NCBI GenBank assembly: GCA_020445165.1
Contig: JAGRHE010000039.1
Location: 10,381 to 16,876, forward strand
DNA from: Gammaproteobacteria bacterium
Lineage (GTDB): Bacteria; Pseudomonadota; Gammaproteobacteria; Chromatiales; Sedimenticolaceae
Direction: 5' to 3'
Length of the DNA stretch: 6,496 nucleotides
Shown: positions 5,738-6,496 of the stretch, piece by piece
Layout of the letters: each line of letters starts with the position of its first letter
How positions within the stretch are numbered: the stretch's first letter is position 1
The notes under the pieces: generated by a model
The model's database searches: none
Told to the model about the DNA's origin: nothing
What the model saw: only the letters and a program-made list of their open reading frames with translations
Position numbers and translations under genes: made by a program

Positions 5738-6496
5738 TCAGTCCTTCACTGGTGGAGGTGCCAGCACCTCGCGGTTTCCGCGCTCATCGGCCGCACTGAC
5801 GATCCCGATGCGCTCCATTTCCTCGACCAGCCGCGCGGCGCGGTTGTAGCCGATCTTCAGTCGGCGCTGGACGCCGGAGATGGAACCGCGCCGCGATTCG
5901 GTCACGATCTTTACCGCATCGTCGAACAACGGATCCTGGTCCTCGGTGTCGACACCGGAGGCCTCGGCAGATAGACCCGGAATCGCCTCGGTTGGTTCCT
6001 GCAGGATCTCGTCGATGTAGTTCGGCTCGCCGGACTGCCTGAGGTGATTGACCACCCGGTGCACCTCGTGATCGTCGACGAACGCACCATGCGTGCGCTG
6101 GGGAATGCTGGTGCCGGGCGGCAGGTACAACATGTCGCCGTGGCCGAGCAGCGACTCGGCCCCCATCTGGTCAAGGATGGTGCGCGAGTCGACGCGCGAA
6201 GAAACCTGGAACGCGATCCGGGTCGGGATGTTGGCCTTGATCAGGCCGGTGATCACGTCGACCGACGGCCGCTGCGTCGCGAGCAGCAGGTGCACACCGG
6301 CGGCACGCGCCTTCTGCGCGAGACGTGCGATCAGCTCCTCGACCTTCTTGCCGACGACCATCATCATGTCGGCGAACTCGTCGACCACCACGACAATGTA
6401 CGGCATGGTCGAAAGATCGGGAATGTCCGGCAGGTCACCGGTGATCGGATCCGGTTCGGGCTTGAACAGCGGATCCTTGATCGGGTTGCCGGCCTT
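5738..6496 (-). CDS. ftsK: DNA translocase FtsK, C-terminal 252 residues (runs off the right edge)
   Basis: The C-terminal part of the septal DNA motor that pumps chromosome ends during division and activates XerCD recombination at dif. Residue numbers are within the fragment. The Walker B segment is [12 protein letters not shown] (34-45), followed by the conserved RecA-like core [12 protein letters not shown] (66-77), [11 protein letters not shown] (81-91) and the [12 protein letters not shown] loop (117-128). A variable linker (about 160-186) leads to the gamma winged-helix domain (187-252: [30 protein letters not shown], split at 201-223), which reads the KOPS orienting sequences. Walker A, the linker and the membrane domain lie beyond the window. 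The reading frame is open to the last base and ends at the TGA at 5738-5740, 2 bases before lolA. Confidence 0.98.
   Translation of the reverse strand, partial: KAGNPIKDPLFKPEPDPITGDLPDIPDLSTMPYIVVVVDEFADMMMVVGKKVEELIARLAQKARAAGVHLLLATQRPSVDVITGLIKANIPTRIAFQVSSRVDSRTILDQMGAESLLGHGDMLYLPPGTSIPQRTHGAFVDDHEVHRVVNHLRQSGEPNYIDEILQEPTEAIPGLSAEASGVDTEDQDPLFDDAVKIVTESRRGSISGVQRRLKIGYNRAARLVEEMERIGIVSAADERGNREVLAPPPVKD
5742..5746 (-). promoter_or_regulatory. Shine-Dalgarno sequence supporting the TTG start of lolA
   Basis: AAGGA on the minus strand, 6 bases before the TTG at 5735 and inside the last codons of ftsK. It decides the start, because no ATG or GTG codes for a complete signal peptide nearby. 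Coupling to the end of ftsK translation is likely. Confidence 0.7.

Noticed and set aside
1..6496. Insertion sequence, prophage, CRISPR, tRNA or att-site traces around the inserted pair
   Set aside because: No terminal inverted repeats, target duplications, spaced repeats, cloverleaf patterns or transposase-like proteins were found by eye.

Overview
The window looks like chromosomal DNA of a GC-rich gammaproteobacterium. The evidence is the order of conserved genes on the minus strand (ftsK, lolA, rarA, crcB, a DUF190 gene, serS). This is an expanded form of the ftsK-lolA-rarA-serS block known from Escherichia coli and relatives. No genus can be assigned from the sequence alone. No mobile element, tRNA, rRNA or CRISPR array was seen.

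Reading the minus strand from the right edge: the last 252 residues of the DNA translocase FtsK (cut by the window edge) are followed after 2 bases by lolA, the periplasmic lipoprotein carrier, which starts with TTG. Then come two genes on the opposite strand (3122-5093). The minus-strand set resumes with rarA (replication-associated AAA+ ATPase), crcB (fluoride channel, GTG start), a DUF190 protein joined to crcB by a TGATG stop/start overlap, and serS (seryl-tRNA synthetase), which runs off the left edge after 278 residues. Spacings of 82 bp, an overlap and 4 bp suggest that rarA-crcB-DUF190-serS are co-transcribed.

The accessory part is the plus-strand pair between rarA and lolA. The first gene encodes a 514-residue GMC-type flavoprotein without a signal peptide. 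The second overlaps it by 8 bases and encodes a 144-residue protein with a twin-arginine export signal. The layout resembles bacterial membrane-bound sugar and polyol dehydrogenases, where a small Tat subunit carries the catalytic flavoprotein to the periplasm. No cytochrome subunit is present, so the electron acceptor is unknown, and the substrate cannot be read from the sequence. The pair separates lolA from rarA, so rarA should need its own promoter in the 183-bp divergent spacer (2939-3121).

The most interesting points are this flavoprotein/Tat-protein module inside a housekeeping block, the tight coupling of a DUF190 gene to a fluoride channel, and a perfect 6-bp hairpin just before the crcB GTG start. 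None is proof of a new system. The rest is ordinary housekeeping sequence.
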